From NCBI RefSeq assembly GCF_004349235.1, contig NZ_SMKY01000031.1:1-53000 (forward strand): a stretch of 53,000 nucleotides of DNA, written 5' to 3'. A program made the position numbers and the translations under genes. This DNA comes from Actinomadura darangshiensis. GTDB lineage: Bacteria; Actinomycetota; Actinomycetes; Streptosporangiales; Streptosporangiaceae. Below are positions 1-8,543 of the stretch, piece after piece (within the stretch, counting starts at the first letter, position 1; the number at the start of each line of letters is the position of its first letter). Under the pieces are notes generated by a model that was not told the origin of the DNA, made no database searches, and saw nothing but the letters and a program-made list of their open reading frames with translations.

Positions 1-168
1 GCGTCCGCCGCCGTCGACGGCAACTCGGGAACGCGCTGGTCCAGCGCGTTCGGCGACCCGCAATGGCTCCAGGTCGACCTCGGCTCCAGCCAGGACATCT
101 GCCAGGTCGTCCTCAACTGGGAGGCCGCCTACGGCAAGGCGTTCCAGATCCAGGTCTCCGACAACGCC
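1..168 (+). repeat. Near-identical discoidin-coding repeat, copy A
   Basis: These 168 bases match 2238-2405 base for base; the first difference is at position 169. Both copies encode the same stretch of an F5/8C domain, and similarity continues at a lower level to about 310. Identity at synonymous sites points to a recent duplication or gene conversion. Confidence 0.9.
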
Positions 169-1986
169 TCCAACTGGACGTCCGTCTACTCCACCTCGTC
201 GGGGACGGGCGGCACCCAGACGCTCAACGTCACCGGGAAGGGCCGCTACGTCCGGATGTACGGGACGGCGCGCGGCACCCAGTACGGCTACTCGCTGTTC
301 GGGCTGGCCGTGCACACCGGGTCCGGCGGGAGCACGCTGCCCGGCGGCGGCGACCTCGGGCCCAACGTGATCGTGTTCGACCCGTCGATGAGCGCGTCCG
401 ACGTCCAGGGCAGGCTCGACTCGGTGTTCCGCGAGCAGGAGAGCAACCAGTTCGGGTCGGCCCGGTACGCGCTGCTGTTCAAGCCCGGCAGCTACAACGT
501 CAACGCGAACATCGGCTTCTACACCTCGATCGCCGGCCTCGGCCGCAACCCCGACGACGTCACGCTCAACGGGGTCACCGTGGACGCCGGCTGGTTCGGC
601 GGCAACGCCACGCAGAACTTCTGGCGGTCCGCCGAGAACCTGTCGATCAGCCCGCCCGGCGGGACGAACCAGTGGGCGGTGTCGCAGGCGGCGCCGTTCC
701 GGCGCATCCACGTGCGCGGCAACCTGAACCTCGCGCCCACCGGCTACGGCTGGGCCAGCGGCGGCTACATCGCCGACTCGAAGGTGGACGGGCAGGTGCA
801 GCCCTACTCCCAGCAGCAGTGGCTCACCCGCGACAGCCAGATCGGCGGCAACCTCAACGGCGTCTGGAACATGGTGTTCTCCGGTGTCGAGGGCGCGCCC
901 GCGCAGGGCTTCCCGAACCCGCCCTACACGACGCTGGACACCAGCCCGGTGACCAGGGAGAAGCCGTACCTGTACGTCGACTCCTCCGGCGCGTACAACG
1001 TGTTCGCCCCGTCGCTGCGGCACAACTCGCGCGGGACGACCTGGTCGGGCGGCTCGACGCCCGGGTCGTCGATCCCGCTGTCGCAGTTCTACATCGCCAA
1101 GCCGGGCGACTCGGCGGCCACCATCAACACCGCGCTGGGCCAGGGCCTGAACCTGCTGTTCACGCCCGGCGTCTACCACCTGAACCAGACGATCAACGTG
1201 ACGCGGCCGGACACGGTGGTGCTCGGCATCGGCTACCCGACCCTCATCCCCGACAACGGCGTGCCGGCCATGAACGTGGCCGACGTCAACGGCGTCAAGC
1301 TGGCCGGGATGCTCTTCGACGCCGGGCCGGTCAACTCGCCGGTGCTGCTGCAGCTGGGGCCTGACAACGCGGGCGCCGACCACGCAGGCGACCCCACCTC
1401 GGTGCAGGACGTCTTCTTCCGGATCGGCGGCGCCGGGCCCGGCAAGGCGTCCAAGAGCCTGGTCGTGAACAGCGACGACGCGCTGCTCGACCACATCTGG
1501 GCGTGGCGCGCCGACCACGGGAGCGGCGTCGGCTGGACGGTCAACACCGCCGACAACGGGGTGATCGTCAACGGCGACGACGTCACCGCGTACGGGCTGT
1601 TCGTCGAGCACTACCAGAAGTACCAGCTGGTCTGGAACGGCAACGGCGGCAAGACGATCTTCTTCCAGAACGAGATGCCCTACGACCCGCCGGACCAGTC
1701 GGCCTGGCGGAGCGACTCCCCGGACGGCTACGCCGCGTACAAGGTGGCCGACTCGGTCACCACGCACGAGGGCTGGGGCCTCGGCAGTTACTGCTACTTC
1801 AACGTCAACCCGTCGATCGCGGCCGCGCGCGGATTCGAGGCGCCGAACCGGTCCGGTGTGCGGTTCCACGATCTGCTGACGGTGTCGCTGGGCGGCAACG
1901 GAGTCATCCGGCACGTCGTCAACGACACCGGGCCTGAGGCGTCCGGCAGCGACACCGTCCCGGCCAACGTGGTCAGTTACCCCTGA
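1..1986 (+). CDS. Discoidin-domain beta-helix secreted protein (5' end cut off)
   Basis: The frame is open from the first base, so the N-terminus and any signal peptide lie outside the window. The first ~100 residues are the C-terminal part of an F5/8 type C (discoidin) carbohydrate-binding domain: TRWSSAF, DPQWLQVDLG and RYVRMYGTARGTQYGYSLF are visible. The remaining ~550 residues are rich in Gly, Asn and Thr with short beta-strand periods (GVTVDAGWFGG, NGVKLAGMLFDAG, NGVIVNGDDVTAYGLFVEHYQKYQLVWNG), typical of a pectate-lyase-like right-handed beta-helix. Proteins of this kind in actinomycetes are often mislabelled adenylyl cyclase; a polysaccharide-active role is my inference, strengthened by the GH64 and GH3 genes immediately downstream. 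A strong hairpin follows the stop. Catalytic residues cannot be assigned by eye. Confidence 0.8.
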   Translation, partial: ASAAVDGNSGTRWSSAFGDPQWLQVDLGSSQDICQVVLNWEAAYGKAFQIQVSDNASNWTSVYSTSSGTGGTQTLNVTGKGRYVRMYGTARGTQYGYSLFGLAVHTGSGGSTLPGGGDLGPNVIVFDPSMSASDVQGRLDSVFREQESNQFGSARYALLFKPGSYNVNANIGFYTSIAGLGRNPDDVTLNGVTVDAGWFGGNATQNFWRSAENLSISPPGGTNQWAVSQAAPFRRIHVRGNLNLAPTGYGWASGGYIADSKVDGQVQPYSQQQWLTRDSQIGGNLNGVWNMVFSGVEGAPAQGFPNPPYTTLDTSPVTREKPYLYVDSSGAYNVFAPSLRHNSRGTTWSGGSTPGSSIPLSQFYIAKPGDSAATINTALGQGLNLLFTPGVYHLNQTINVTRPDTVVLGIGYPTLIPDNGVPAMNVADVNGVKLAGMLFDAGPVNSPVLLQLGPDNAGADHAGDPTSVQDVFFRIGGAGPGKASKSLVVNSDDALLDHIWAWRADHGSGVGWTVNTADNGVIVNGDDVTAYGLFVEHYQKYQLVWNGNGGKTIFFQNEMPYDPPDQSAWRSDSPDGYAAYKVADSVTTHEGWGLGSYCYFNVNPSIAAARGFEAPNRSGVRFHDLLTVSLGGNGVIRHVVNDTGPEASGSDTVPANVVSYP

Positions 1987-2003
1987 TTCACCTGTGAGGT
2001 TCT

Positions 2004-2035
2004 CCTGCGGGCCCGCGATCGAGCGGGCCCGCAGG
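2004..2035 (+). terminator. Strong GC hairpin terminator
   Basis: A 12-bp perfect stem (left arm 2004-2015, right arm 2024-2035) with an 8-base loop lies 18 bases past the stop of the beta-helix gene. There is no U-tract, as is usual in GC-rich actinomycetes. It should end or attenuate transcription before the GH64 gene. Confidence 0.75.
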
Positions 2036-2084
2036 GACTGCACGCCCTCATCTCCTCCCCCACCCCTCGCATCGGAGATGCTCC

Positions 2085-3398
2085 ATGAAGCTCCGCTCGG
2101 CAATGACCGCCTTGGCCCTCCTTCTTCCCGGTTACCTCGCGCTGACGGCGCCCGCGAACGCCGCCGCGTGCGGGACGTCGGACGCCGCACTGAACCGTCC
2201 CGCCACCGCCTCCTCCACCGAGAGCGGCGCCTTCCCGGCGTCCGCCGCCGTCGACGGCAACTCGGGAACGCGCTGGTCCAGCGCGTTCGGCGACCCGCAA
2301 TGGCTCCAGGTCGACCTCGGCTCCAGCCAGGACATCTGCCAGGTCGTCCTCAACTGGGAGGCCGCCTACGGCAAGGCGTTCCAGATCCAGGTCTCCGACA
2401 ACGCCGCCAACTGGACGTCCATCTACTCCACCGGCAACGCGACCGGCGGAAACCAGACCCTCAACGTCAGCGGCAAGGGCCGCTACATCCGGATGTACGG
2501 GACCGCGCGCGGCACCCAGTACGGCTACTCGCTGTGGTCGTTCGACGTCCACACGGGCGAGTCGACGAACCCGCCCGTCGACGACTTCTGGGGCGACACG
2601 GCGTCGATCCCGCCCGCCCAGAACGTCGTCATGGTCAAGGTCCTCAACCGGACCAACGGCCAGTACCCCGACAGCCAGGTGTACTGGAGCTTCAACGGGC
2701 AGACCCATTCGATCGCCGAGCAGCCGTACCTGGACATGCCGGTCAACTCCGCCGGCCGCATGTACTTCTACCTCGGCTCGCCGAACGGCCGCTACCAGGA
2801 CTTCATCGAGTTCACGGTCGGCAGCGACGTCTTCAACGGCAACACGACCCGGGTCGACGGCTTCGGCCTCAAGCTGGCCCTGCGGCTGCACGCGCACGAC
2901 GGCTACGACGTGTCCGTCGGCGAGGACCAGGCGACCTTCGCCGAGGACCGGTCGGCCACCTTCCAGCGGTTCCAGAACGAGGTGCCGTCCGAGTTCGACT
3001 CGCTGGCGACCGTCGAGGCCCCGTACCGGATCCCGGCGCCCGGCAACGCGCCCGTGTTCCAGCCCGGCGGCGCGCACGCGGACTACTTCACCTCCTACGC
3101 CGCGTCCGTCGGCGTCTCGGCCACGACCCAGCAGGTCACCGGATGCGCGGGGCCGCTCGCGAACGACGCCGGGAGGTGCTCGGCGATCAACCGGCACGTG
3201 GCGCAGCTGCCGCAGTCGCAGTGGTCGGACCCGTCGCTGTTCTACAAGGCCGCGCCCGCGAACTACTACGCGAAGTTCTGGCACGACCACGCGATCGGCC
3301 ACCTCGCCTACGGCTTCCCGTACGACGACTACGCGGGCCGCTCGTCCTTCATCTCGCACGGCGACCCGCAGTGGCTCCTCGTCGCCGTCGGCTGGTAG
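2085..3398 (+). CDS. Secreted GH64 beta-1,3-glucanase with N-terminal discoidin domain
   Basis: This 437-residue protein has a Sec signal peptide (MKLRSA, hydrophobic core, cut near APANAAA), an F5/8C domain at about residues 30-155 and a GH64 domain to the end. GH64 enzymes cleave beta-1,3-glucan (curdlan, laminarin, fungal wall) to short oligosaccharides. Conserved blocks include VYWSFNGQTHSIAEQPYLDMP, FIEFTVG, NTTRVDGFGLKLALRLH and YDVSVGEDQATF. Glu242 (FIEF) and Asp258 (RVDGF) are 16 residues apart, the spacing of the two acidic catalytic residues I recall from the characterised Streptomyces enzyme. The start is preceded by GGAG at about 10 bases. The GH3 gene begins 15 bases after the stop, so the two are probably co-transcribed: the GH64 releases oligosaccharides and the GH3 trims them. 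The family call is confident; the exact product size is not readable from sequence. Confidence 0.92.
   Translation: MKLRSAMTALALLLPGYLALTAPANAAACGTSDAALNRPATASSTESGAFPASAAVDGNSGTRWSSAFGDPQWLQVDLGSSQDICQVVLNWEAAYGKAFQIQVSDNAANWTSIYSTGNATGGNQTLNVSGKGRYIRMYGTARGTQYGYSLWSFDVHTGESTNPPVDDFWGDTASIPPAQNVVMVKVLNRTNGQYPDSQVYWSFNGQTHSIAEQPYLDMPVNSAGRMYFYLGSPNGRYQDFIEFTVGSDVFNGNTTRVDGFGLKLALRLHAHDGYDVSVGEDQATFAEDRSATFQRFQNEVPSEFDSLATVEAPYRIPAPGNAPVFQPGGAHADYFTSYAASVGVSATTQQVTGCAGPLANDAGRCSAINRHVAQLPQSQWSDPSLFYKAAPANYYAKFWHDHAIGHLAYGFPYDDYAGRSSFISHGDPQWLLVAVGW
2238..2405 (+). repeat. Near-identical discoidin-coding repeat, copy B
   Basis: Partner of 1-168. It lies inside the F5/8C-coding part of the GH64 gene and is identical over 168 bases to the neighbouring gene. 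The first discoidin domain of the downstream GH3 gene is related but clearly diverged. Confidence 0.9.
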
Positions 3399-3413
3399 CA
3401 GAGGGAGGAACCG

Positions 3414-6400
3414 ATGACCGCAGTCCAGCGGCTCACAAGTGCTTTCGCGGTGTTAACGGTGCTCGCCGCGCTCCTGGCCGTCCCCGCGCACGTCGCGCAC
3501 GCGGCGACGCTGCTCTCCCTGAACAAGCCCGCGACGGCGTCGTCCGCCGAGGGCGACGCCTACTCCGCCTCCGCCGTCGTGGACGGCGACGCTGGCACCC
3601 GCTGGTCCAGCGCGTTCAGCGACCCGCAGTGGGTGCGGATCGATCTGGGCGAGAGCAGGAGCATCAGCCAGGTCGTCCTGAACTGGGAGGCGGCGTACGC
3701 GACCGCCTTCCAGATCCAGGTGTCCGGCAACGGCTCCGACTGGTCGACCGTCTACTCCACCGGCAATGCGACCGGCGGAAACCAGACGCTCAACGTCTCC
3801 GGTGACGGCCGCTACGTCCGGATGTACGGGACGGCCCGCGCCACCGGCTACGGATACTCCCTCTGGGAGTTCTCGGTGTACGGCGACGCGGGAACCGAGC
3901 CGCCGCCGTCCGGGACGGCGCCGATCTCGGCGTACAAGCAGGTGTCGGCGTCCTCCCACGAGGGCGGCAACGCCCCGGCGGCAGCGCTGGACGGCCGCAC
4001 CACCACCCGCTGGTCCAGCAAGTTCAGCGACGACCAGTGGCTCCGCGTCGACCTCGGCGGCAGCGCGACGATCACCGGCGTGACGCTCGACTGGGAGTCG
4101 GCCTACGCGACCGGCTACCGCCTGGAGGTGTCCGGCAACGGGACGTCCTGGACGACCGTCTACTCCACGACCACCGGTAAGGGAGGAACCGAGAGACTCG
4201 ACGTCACCGGCAAGGGCCGCTACATCCGGTTCACCGGGACGGCCCGCGCGACCGGCTACGGGTACTCGCTCTGGGAGTTCCAGGTCTTCGGCAGCGTCGA
4301 CTCCTCGTCCGCCACGCCGCCGCTGCTGTCCCCGCCCACCAAGGCACCGGGGACGACCGGCCAGTTCGGGCTGTCGGCGCCCGCCGACCACGCGATGGTG
4401 ACGAACACCCGGCGCCCGCCCCTGTCCTGGTCGGGTGTGTCCGGCACCGCCCGCTACGAGGTGTGGATCAACATCAGCCGGACCGACTACGACTTCACCG
4501 CGTCCGGCTCGCTGCTGGACCTCTACACCAAGGTCGCCGAGACGCCCGGGACCGGTTACACCCCGTCCTGGGACATCGGTGACCGCTGGACGTACCGGTG
4601 GTACGTCGTCGCGGTCGGCGGTTCCGGCGCGCGGACCACGTCCGACATCCGCACGTTCAGCGTCTATCTCCCAGACATCGAGACCGTCGACGACGGAGTC
4701 AACGTCGTCAACGGCGCCCGCGACCTCGACAAGAACGGCTCGATCGAGCCGTACGAGGACTGGCGGCGCCCGGTGGAGGACCGCGTCAACGACCTTCTCG
4801 GCAGGATGACCACCGAGGAGAAGGCGTACCAGATGTTCTACAACGCGCAGACGTACGCCGCGTCCGGCTGGCATTTCGGCCCGGCGCAGCCGAACGACCT
4901 GCACAACGTGCTGCGCGGCGCGGCCGGCACCCGGCTCGGCATCCCGCCGGTGTCGGCGGGCGACACGATCGCCGGCTACGAGACGACGTACCCGCTGCAG
5001 AGCGCCCTGGCGGCGGGGAAGGACTACCCGCTCGACTACAAGCTCGGCGACATGCAGCGCCGGGAGGAACTGGAGGTGGGGGCGCGCGGCGTCCTCGGGC
5101 CGCTCGCCGAGGTCGGCACCAAGGTGCTGTATCCGCGCATCCAGGAGGGCAACGGCGAGAACGCCGAGGTCGCCGCCGCGCAGGTGCGGGCGCTGGTCGC
5201 CGGGCTGCAGGGCGGCCCGGAGCTGAACCCCGGATCCGTCCTCGCGACCGTCAAGCACTGGCCGGGCGAGGGCGCCGGCGGCGAGGCGGGCATCACCTAC
5301 GACGCGGTGACGATCAAGTACCACATGATCCCGTGGCGGGCCGCGATCGACGCGGGCGCCGTGAACATCATGCCGGGGTACGCGGGCAGCTCGTACCTCG
5401 ATCCGGGTGGACCGGGCGCCGGGAACAGCGCGCCGATCCTGCGCTACCTGCGCGACAACCTCGGCTACACCGGGCTGATCACGACCGACTGGCTGCCCTC
5501 CGGCGCGTGGATCAGCGCGGCCAACGCCGGGTCGGACGTGATGGGCGGCGCGGACCCGGGCGCGTCCGGGTTCTCGATGGCCGACTTCACCGGCCAGGTG
5601 CCGGCCGCCCGGATCGACGACGCCGTCAAGCGCGTCCTGCGGCTGAAGTTCAAGCTCGGCGTCTTCGACCACCCGTACGGCGACCCGGTGAACGGCCCGT
5701 ACCGGTTCCACCAGCCGTCGTACGCGGCGCTCGCGAACCAGGCGGCGCGGGAGTCGATCACCGTGCTGAAGAACGGCGGCGCCCTGCCGGTCAAGCTGAA
5801 GGAGGGAGACGACATCGTCGTGGCCGGTCCGCGCGCGACCGACGGCGGCGCCTGCTGCATCTGGACGAGCTACTTCCACCAGAACTACGGCTCGCTCACC
5901 CTGCTGGACGCGATCAAGACGCGGGCCGCGAAGGCGGGCGTGACCGTCCACCAGGACAGCGCGCCCGCACCCGATCTCGCCATCGTCGCGGTCGGCGAAC
6001 CCTCGTACACCCACGCGACCGCCTGGGTGAACGAGCAGCCTTACCTGCCGCCCGACCAGCTCGCCCTCATCAAGCAGTTCCACGACCAGGGCGTTCCGGT
6101 GGTCGTGGTGATGGACCTGCCGCGCCCGACGGTGATCAGCGAGTGGAACGGCCTGGCCGACGCCATCGTGATGACCTACCGGGGCGGCGAGGAGGTCGGC
6201 CCGGCCACGGCGAGCCTGCTCTTCGGCGACTACGAGCCGCGCGGGCGGCTGCCCTGGCAGCTTCCGCGCAGCGTCGACCAGATCCTCAAGCCGGGCGGCA
6301 TCGACCGGCCCGAGGACGCCGTCGAGAACTGGAACATCCCCTACGACCTCGGGGCGACGGCCGCCGAACGCGCCGACATCCGAGCCCGCATCGACGCGGG

Positions 6401-6470
6401 CCAGCCGCCCCCCACCGACTACGGCGACCCCCTCTACCCCTACGGCGCCGGCCTCCAGGGCTGGCCCTGA
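3414..6470 (+). CDS. Secreted GH3 glycosidase with two discoidin domains
   Basis: 1018 residues: signal peptide (about 1-30, cut after AHVAHA), two F5/8C domains (about 31-157 and 170-293), a linker/Fn3-like beta domain (about 303-420; LSWSGVSGTARYEVW, RWYVVAVGG) and a GH3 enzyme from about 424 to the end. GH3 marks are DLLGRMTTEEKAYQM, the KHWPGEG motif, and Asp692 in LITTDW as the probable nucleophile; the C-terminal alpha/beta sandwich has VVVMDLPRP and YRGGEEVGPATASLLFGDYEPRGRLPW. Likely an exo-acting beta-glucosidase that finishes beta-1,3-glucan oligosaccharides made by the GH64 neighbour; exact linkage is inference. A GGGAGG-like ribosome site precedes the ATG. Codon 14, in the signal peptide, is the rare TTA (3453-3455), so translation may depend on a bldA-type tRNA. 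Confidence 0.9.
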   Translation: MTAVQRLTSAFAVLTVLAALLAVPAHVAHAATLLSLNKPATASSAEGDAYSASAVVDGDAGTRWSSAFSDPQWVRIDLGESRSISQVVLNWEAAYATAFQIQVSGNGSDWSTVYSTGNATGGNQTLNVSGDGRYVRMYGTARATGYGYSLWEFSVYGDAGTEPPPSGTAPISAYKQVSASSHEGGNAPAAALDGRTTTRWSSKFSDDQWLRVDLGGSATITGVTLDWESAYATGYRLEVSGNGTSWTTVYSTTTGKGGTERLDVTGKGRYIRFTGTARATGYGYSLWEFQVFGSVDSSSATPPLLSPPTKAPGTTGQFGLSAPADHAMVTNTRRPPLSWSGVSGTARYEVWINISRTDYDFTASGSLLDLYTKVAETPGTGYTPSWDIGDRWTYRWYVVAVGGSGARTTSDIRTFSVYLPDIETVDDGVNVVNGARDLDKNGSIEPYEDWRRPVEDRVNDLLGRMTTEEKAYQMFYNAQTYAASGWHFGPAQPNDLHNVLRGAAGTRLGIPPVSAGDTIAGYETTYPLQSALAAGKDYPLDYKLGDMQRREELEVGARGVLGPLAEVGTKVLYPRIQEGNGENAEVAAAQVRALVAGLQGGPELNPGSVLATVKHWPGEGAGGEAGITYDAVTIKYHMIPWRAAIDAGAVNIMPGYAGSSYLDPGGPGAGNSAPILRYLRDNLGYTGLITTDWLPSGAWISAANAGSDVMGGADPGASGFSMADFTGQVPAARIDDAVKRVLRLKFKLGVFDHPYGDPVNGPYRFHQPSYAALANQAARESITVLKNGGALPVKLKEGDDIVVAGPRATDGGACCIWTSYFHQNYGSLTLLDAIKTRAAKAGVTVHQDSAPAPDLAIVAVGEPSYTHATAWVNEQPYLPPDQLALIKQFHDQGVPVVVVMDLPRPTVISEWNGLADAIVMTYRGGEEVGPATASLLFGDYEPRGRLPWQLPRSVDQILKPGGIDRPEDAVENWNIPYDLGATAAERADIRARIDAGQPPPTDYGDPLYPYGAGLQGWP

Positions 6471-6490
6471 TCCTCTGATCCCCGCTGATC

Positions 6491-6524
6491 GGCCCCGCCG
6501 GCTCCACCGCGAGCCGGCGGGGCC
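6491..6524. terminator. Bidirectional terminator between convergent genes
   Basis: A perfect 14-bp inverted repeat (6491-6504 and 6511-6524) with a 6-base loop fills the gap between the GH3 gene and the opposing TfoX-like gene. It can serve both strands. Confidence 0.85.
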
Positions 6525-6528
6525 GCCG

Positions 6529-6870
6529 TCATCTCCGGGTTCCCGGACCCGGGCGCACGAACTCCATCGCCTCCTCGGCCAGCGGGACCCAGCCGGTCTC
6601 CGCCTCCGGGTCGAGGGCCAGCCATTCGCGCATCGGGGTGCCCTTGTTCGCGTCGAACCGGATGCCCTCGCCGGCCGCGACCAGCTCGTCCACCCGCGTC
6701 TCCGGCAGTTTCAGGACGAGCCGCCCCCGCACCAGCATCGCGAACATCCTGGCCTCGATCCGCAGCGCGTGCGAGCCGAACCCGCCGCGCCCGGTGGACC
6801 CCGGCGGCGACACGCCCGGCCGCCCCGTCATCGCGTCGACCAGGTCCTCGAACCGCTCCTCCGGTGTCAC
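6529..6870 (-). CDS. TfoX N-terminal-domain-like protein
   Basis: A 113-residue protein starting at a GTG preceded by a good GGAGGT site. The open frame extends further upstream, but only this part shows protein-like sequence. VTPEERFEDLVDAMTG, ARMFAMLVRGRLVLKLP and WLALDPE...WVPLAEEAMEFV fit the small TfoX-N/YjbR-like alpha-beta fold. The genuine TfoX/Sxy proteins of proteobacteria influence competence genes, but these short actinobacterial relatives have no known job and I infer none. It is monocistronic and convergent with the GH3 gene, sharing its terminator. Confidence 0.75.
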   Translation of the reverse strand: MTPEERFEDLVDAMTGRPGVSPPGSTGRGGFGSHALRIEARMFAMLVRGRLVLKLPETRVDELVAAGEGIRFDANKGTPMREWLALDPEAETGWVPLAEEAMEFVRPGPGTRR

Positions 6871-6940
6871 ACGGCCACCTCCCCAGGCATGCCCCCAGTC
6901 TCGCAGCCGGGTCCGACCTTCGATCCGGCCTTGTGCGGTG

Positions 6941-6953
6941 ATGCTTGTTTGTG
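6941..6953 (+). promoter_or_regulatory. Putative operator before the GH4 gene
   Basis: ATGCTTGTTTGTG lies about 90 bases before the GH4 start. Twelve of its 13 bases recur, inverted, at 11046-11058 in the promoter gap of the amidohydrolase/transporter genes. Both copies sit in comparatively AT-rich promoter DNA. This is a candidate binding site for one shared regulator, which is not encoded nearby. Confidence 0.5.
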
Positions 6954-7042
6954 GATGATTAGCGAGAGTTTTGAGCGGAAACGCGCAATCGAAGGTGCGG
7001 GCAGGCCATCGCCGCGACCCGTCCCGCCGAGAGGAACGTCCG

Positions 7043-8347
7043 ATGACCAAGATCGTTTTCGTGGGCGCGGGGAGCGTGGTGTTCACCCAGGCCCTGCTCG
7101 CCGACCTGCTGGGGTTCCCCGAGCTGGCGGACGCCCACATCGCGCTGCACGACATCGACGCCGAGCGGCTGGAGACGGCCGAGGCGGCGGCGCGGAGGAT
7201 CGCCGAGGCGCGGGGCGCGCGGCCGGTGATCACGGCGCACCGGGAGCGGCGGGCGGCCTTCGACGGCGCCGACTTCGTGATCAACATGATCCAGGTGGGC
7301 GGGCACGATGCGACGGTCACCGACTTCGAGGTCCCGGCCCGCTTCGGGCTCCGCCAGACGATCGCCGACACCATCGGCGTCGGCGGGATCTTCCGGGCGC
7401 TGCGCACGTTCCCGGTGCTCGACGGCATCGCGGCGGACATGGCGGCCTGCTGCCCGGACGCCTGGCTGCTGAACTACACCAACCCGATGGCGATGAACGT
7501 CTGGTACCTGGCCGCCGCGACGCCAATCCGCAACGCCGTCGGGCTCTGCCACTCGGTGTACTGGACGACCCGCGGCCTCGCCGAGCTCGTCGACGTCCCG
7601 TACGAGGAGGTGTCCTACCTGGCGGCGGGCGTCAACCACCAGGCGTGGGTGCTGAAGCTCCAGCGGAACGGCGAGGACCTCTACCCGCGGCTGGACGAGG
7701 CGATCGGGCGCGATCCGCAGCTGCGGCGGCGGGTCCGGGTCGAGATGTACCGGCGGCTCGGCTACTACCCGACCGAGACCAGCGAGCATTCGGCGGAGTA
7801 CGTCCCGTGGTTCATGCGCAGCGACGCGGAGGTCGAGCGGCTGCGCATCCCGGTGGACGACTACGTCCGGGTCAGCGAGGAGAACCTGGGCGAGTACGCC
7901 TCGACGCGGGCGGCGCTCGCGGCGGGCGAGCCGATCCCGGTCGAGGGCAGCATGGAGTACGCACCGCAGATCATCCACAGCATGGTCACCGGCCGCCCCC
8001 GGGTCGTCTACGGCAACGTCGTGAACCGTGGCCTGATCGGGAATCTGCCCGAAGGGTGCGCGGTCGAGGTGCCGTGCCTGGTGGACGGCCAGGGCGTGCA
8101 GCCCACCGCCGTCGGCGACCTCCCGCCGCAGTGCGCGGCGCTCAACCGGTCGTTCGTCAGCGTCGGTGAGCTGACCGTGCGGGCGGCGATGGAGGGGCGT
8201 CCCGACCACATCCGGCACGCGGTGATGGCCGACCCGAACACGGCGGCTACGCTCACGCTGGAGGAGATCTGGACACTGTGCGACGAGATGGTCAAGGCAC
8301 ACGGCGACCTGCTGCCCGAGCCGCTCCGCCGCACGGGCCTGTCGTGA
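7043..8347 (+). CDS. GH4-family alpha-galactosidase-like enzyme (NAD+/metal dependent)
   Basis: 434 residues starting at the ATG 7043, preceded by GAGAGGA; the frame is open earlier but without a ribosome site. The N-terminal Rossmann motif KIVFVGAGSVVFT binds NAD+, followed by NMIQVGG, NYTNPMAMN, the Cys motif GLCHSV (Cys169) and GVNHQAW (His199), which hold the metal in GH4. The CHS form is the one I know from MelA-type alpha-galactosidases. GH4 enzymes work by transient oxidation at C3. No signal peptide is present, so the substrate must be imported, fitting the ABC genes at 11094-14228. A short motif upstream is shared with that operon. Specificity for alpha-galactosides rather than GalNAc or glucuronides is an inference. 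Confidence 0.87.
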   Translation: MTKIVFVGAGSVVFTQALLADLLGFPELADAHIALHDIDAERLETAEAAARRIAEARGARPVITAHRERRAAFDGADFVINMIQVGGHDATVTDFEVPARFGLRQTIADTIGVGGIFRALRTFPVLDGIAADMAACCPDAWLLNYTNPMAMNVWYLAAATPIRNAVGLCHSVYWTTRGLAELVDVPYEEVSYLAAGVNHQAWVLKLQRNGEDLYPRLDEAIGRDPQLRRRVRVEMYRRLGYYPTETSEHSAEYVPWFMRSDAEVERLRIPVDDYVRVSEENLGEYASTRAALAAGEPIPVEGSMEYAPQIIHSMVTGRPRVVYGNVVNRGLIGNLPEGCAVEVPCLVDGQGVQPTAVGDLPPQCAALNRSFVSVGELTVRAAMEGRPDHIRHAVMADPNTAATLTLEEIWTLCDEMVKAHGDLLPEPLRRTGLS

Positions 8348-8543
8348 AGCGCGCCGCGGCAGCCGCGCCGGGGCTGACGATTCTCTGCACGATGGCCGGG
8401 GCGGGCCCGCGAACGCGGTGAGCGACAGTGTGAAGGTGCGCACGGGGGACAACTGGAGCCTGCCGGACTGGGTCCGGCCTTCAGCGAACTCCCGGTTTCT
8501 TCTCCGAGGGAAGATGCTCGAAGTCTCAAGCTCGACACCATGA
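8348..8543. other. Non-coding gap with possible gene remnant
   Basis: No convincing gene between GH4 and the TnpB insertion. A short open frame from GTG 8418 runs to 8543 and starts VSDSVKVRTGDNWSLPD before becoming featureless. It might be the left side of a gene broken by the insertion, but I cannot join it to the right-hand remnant at 9788-9940. Confidence 0.4.
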
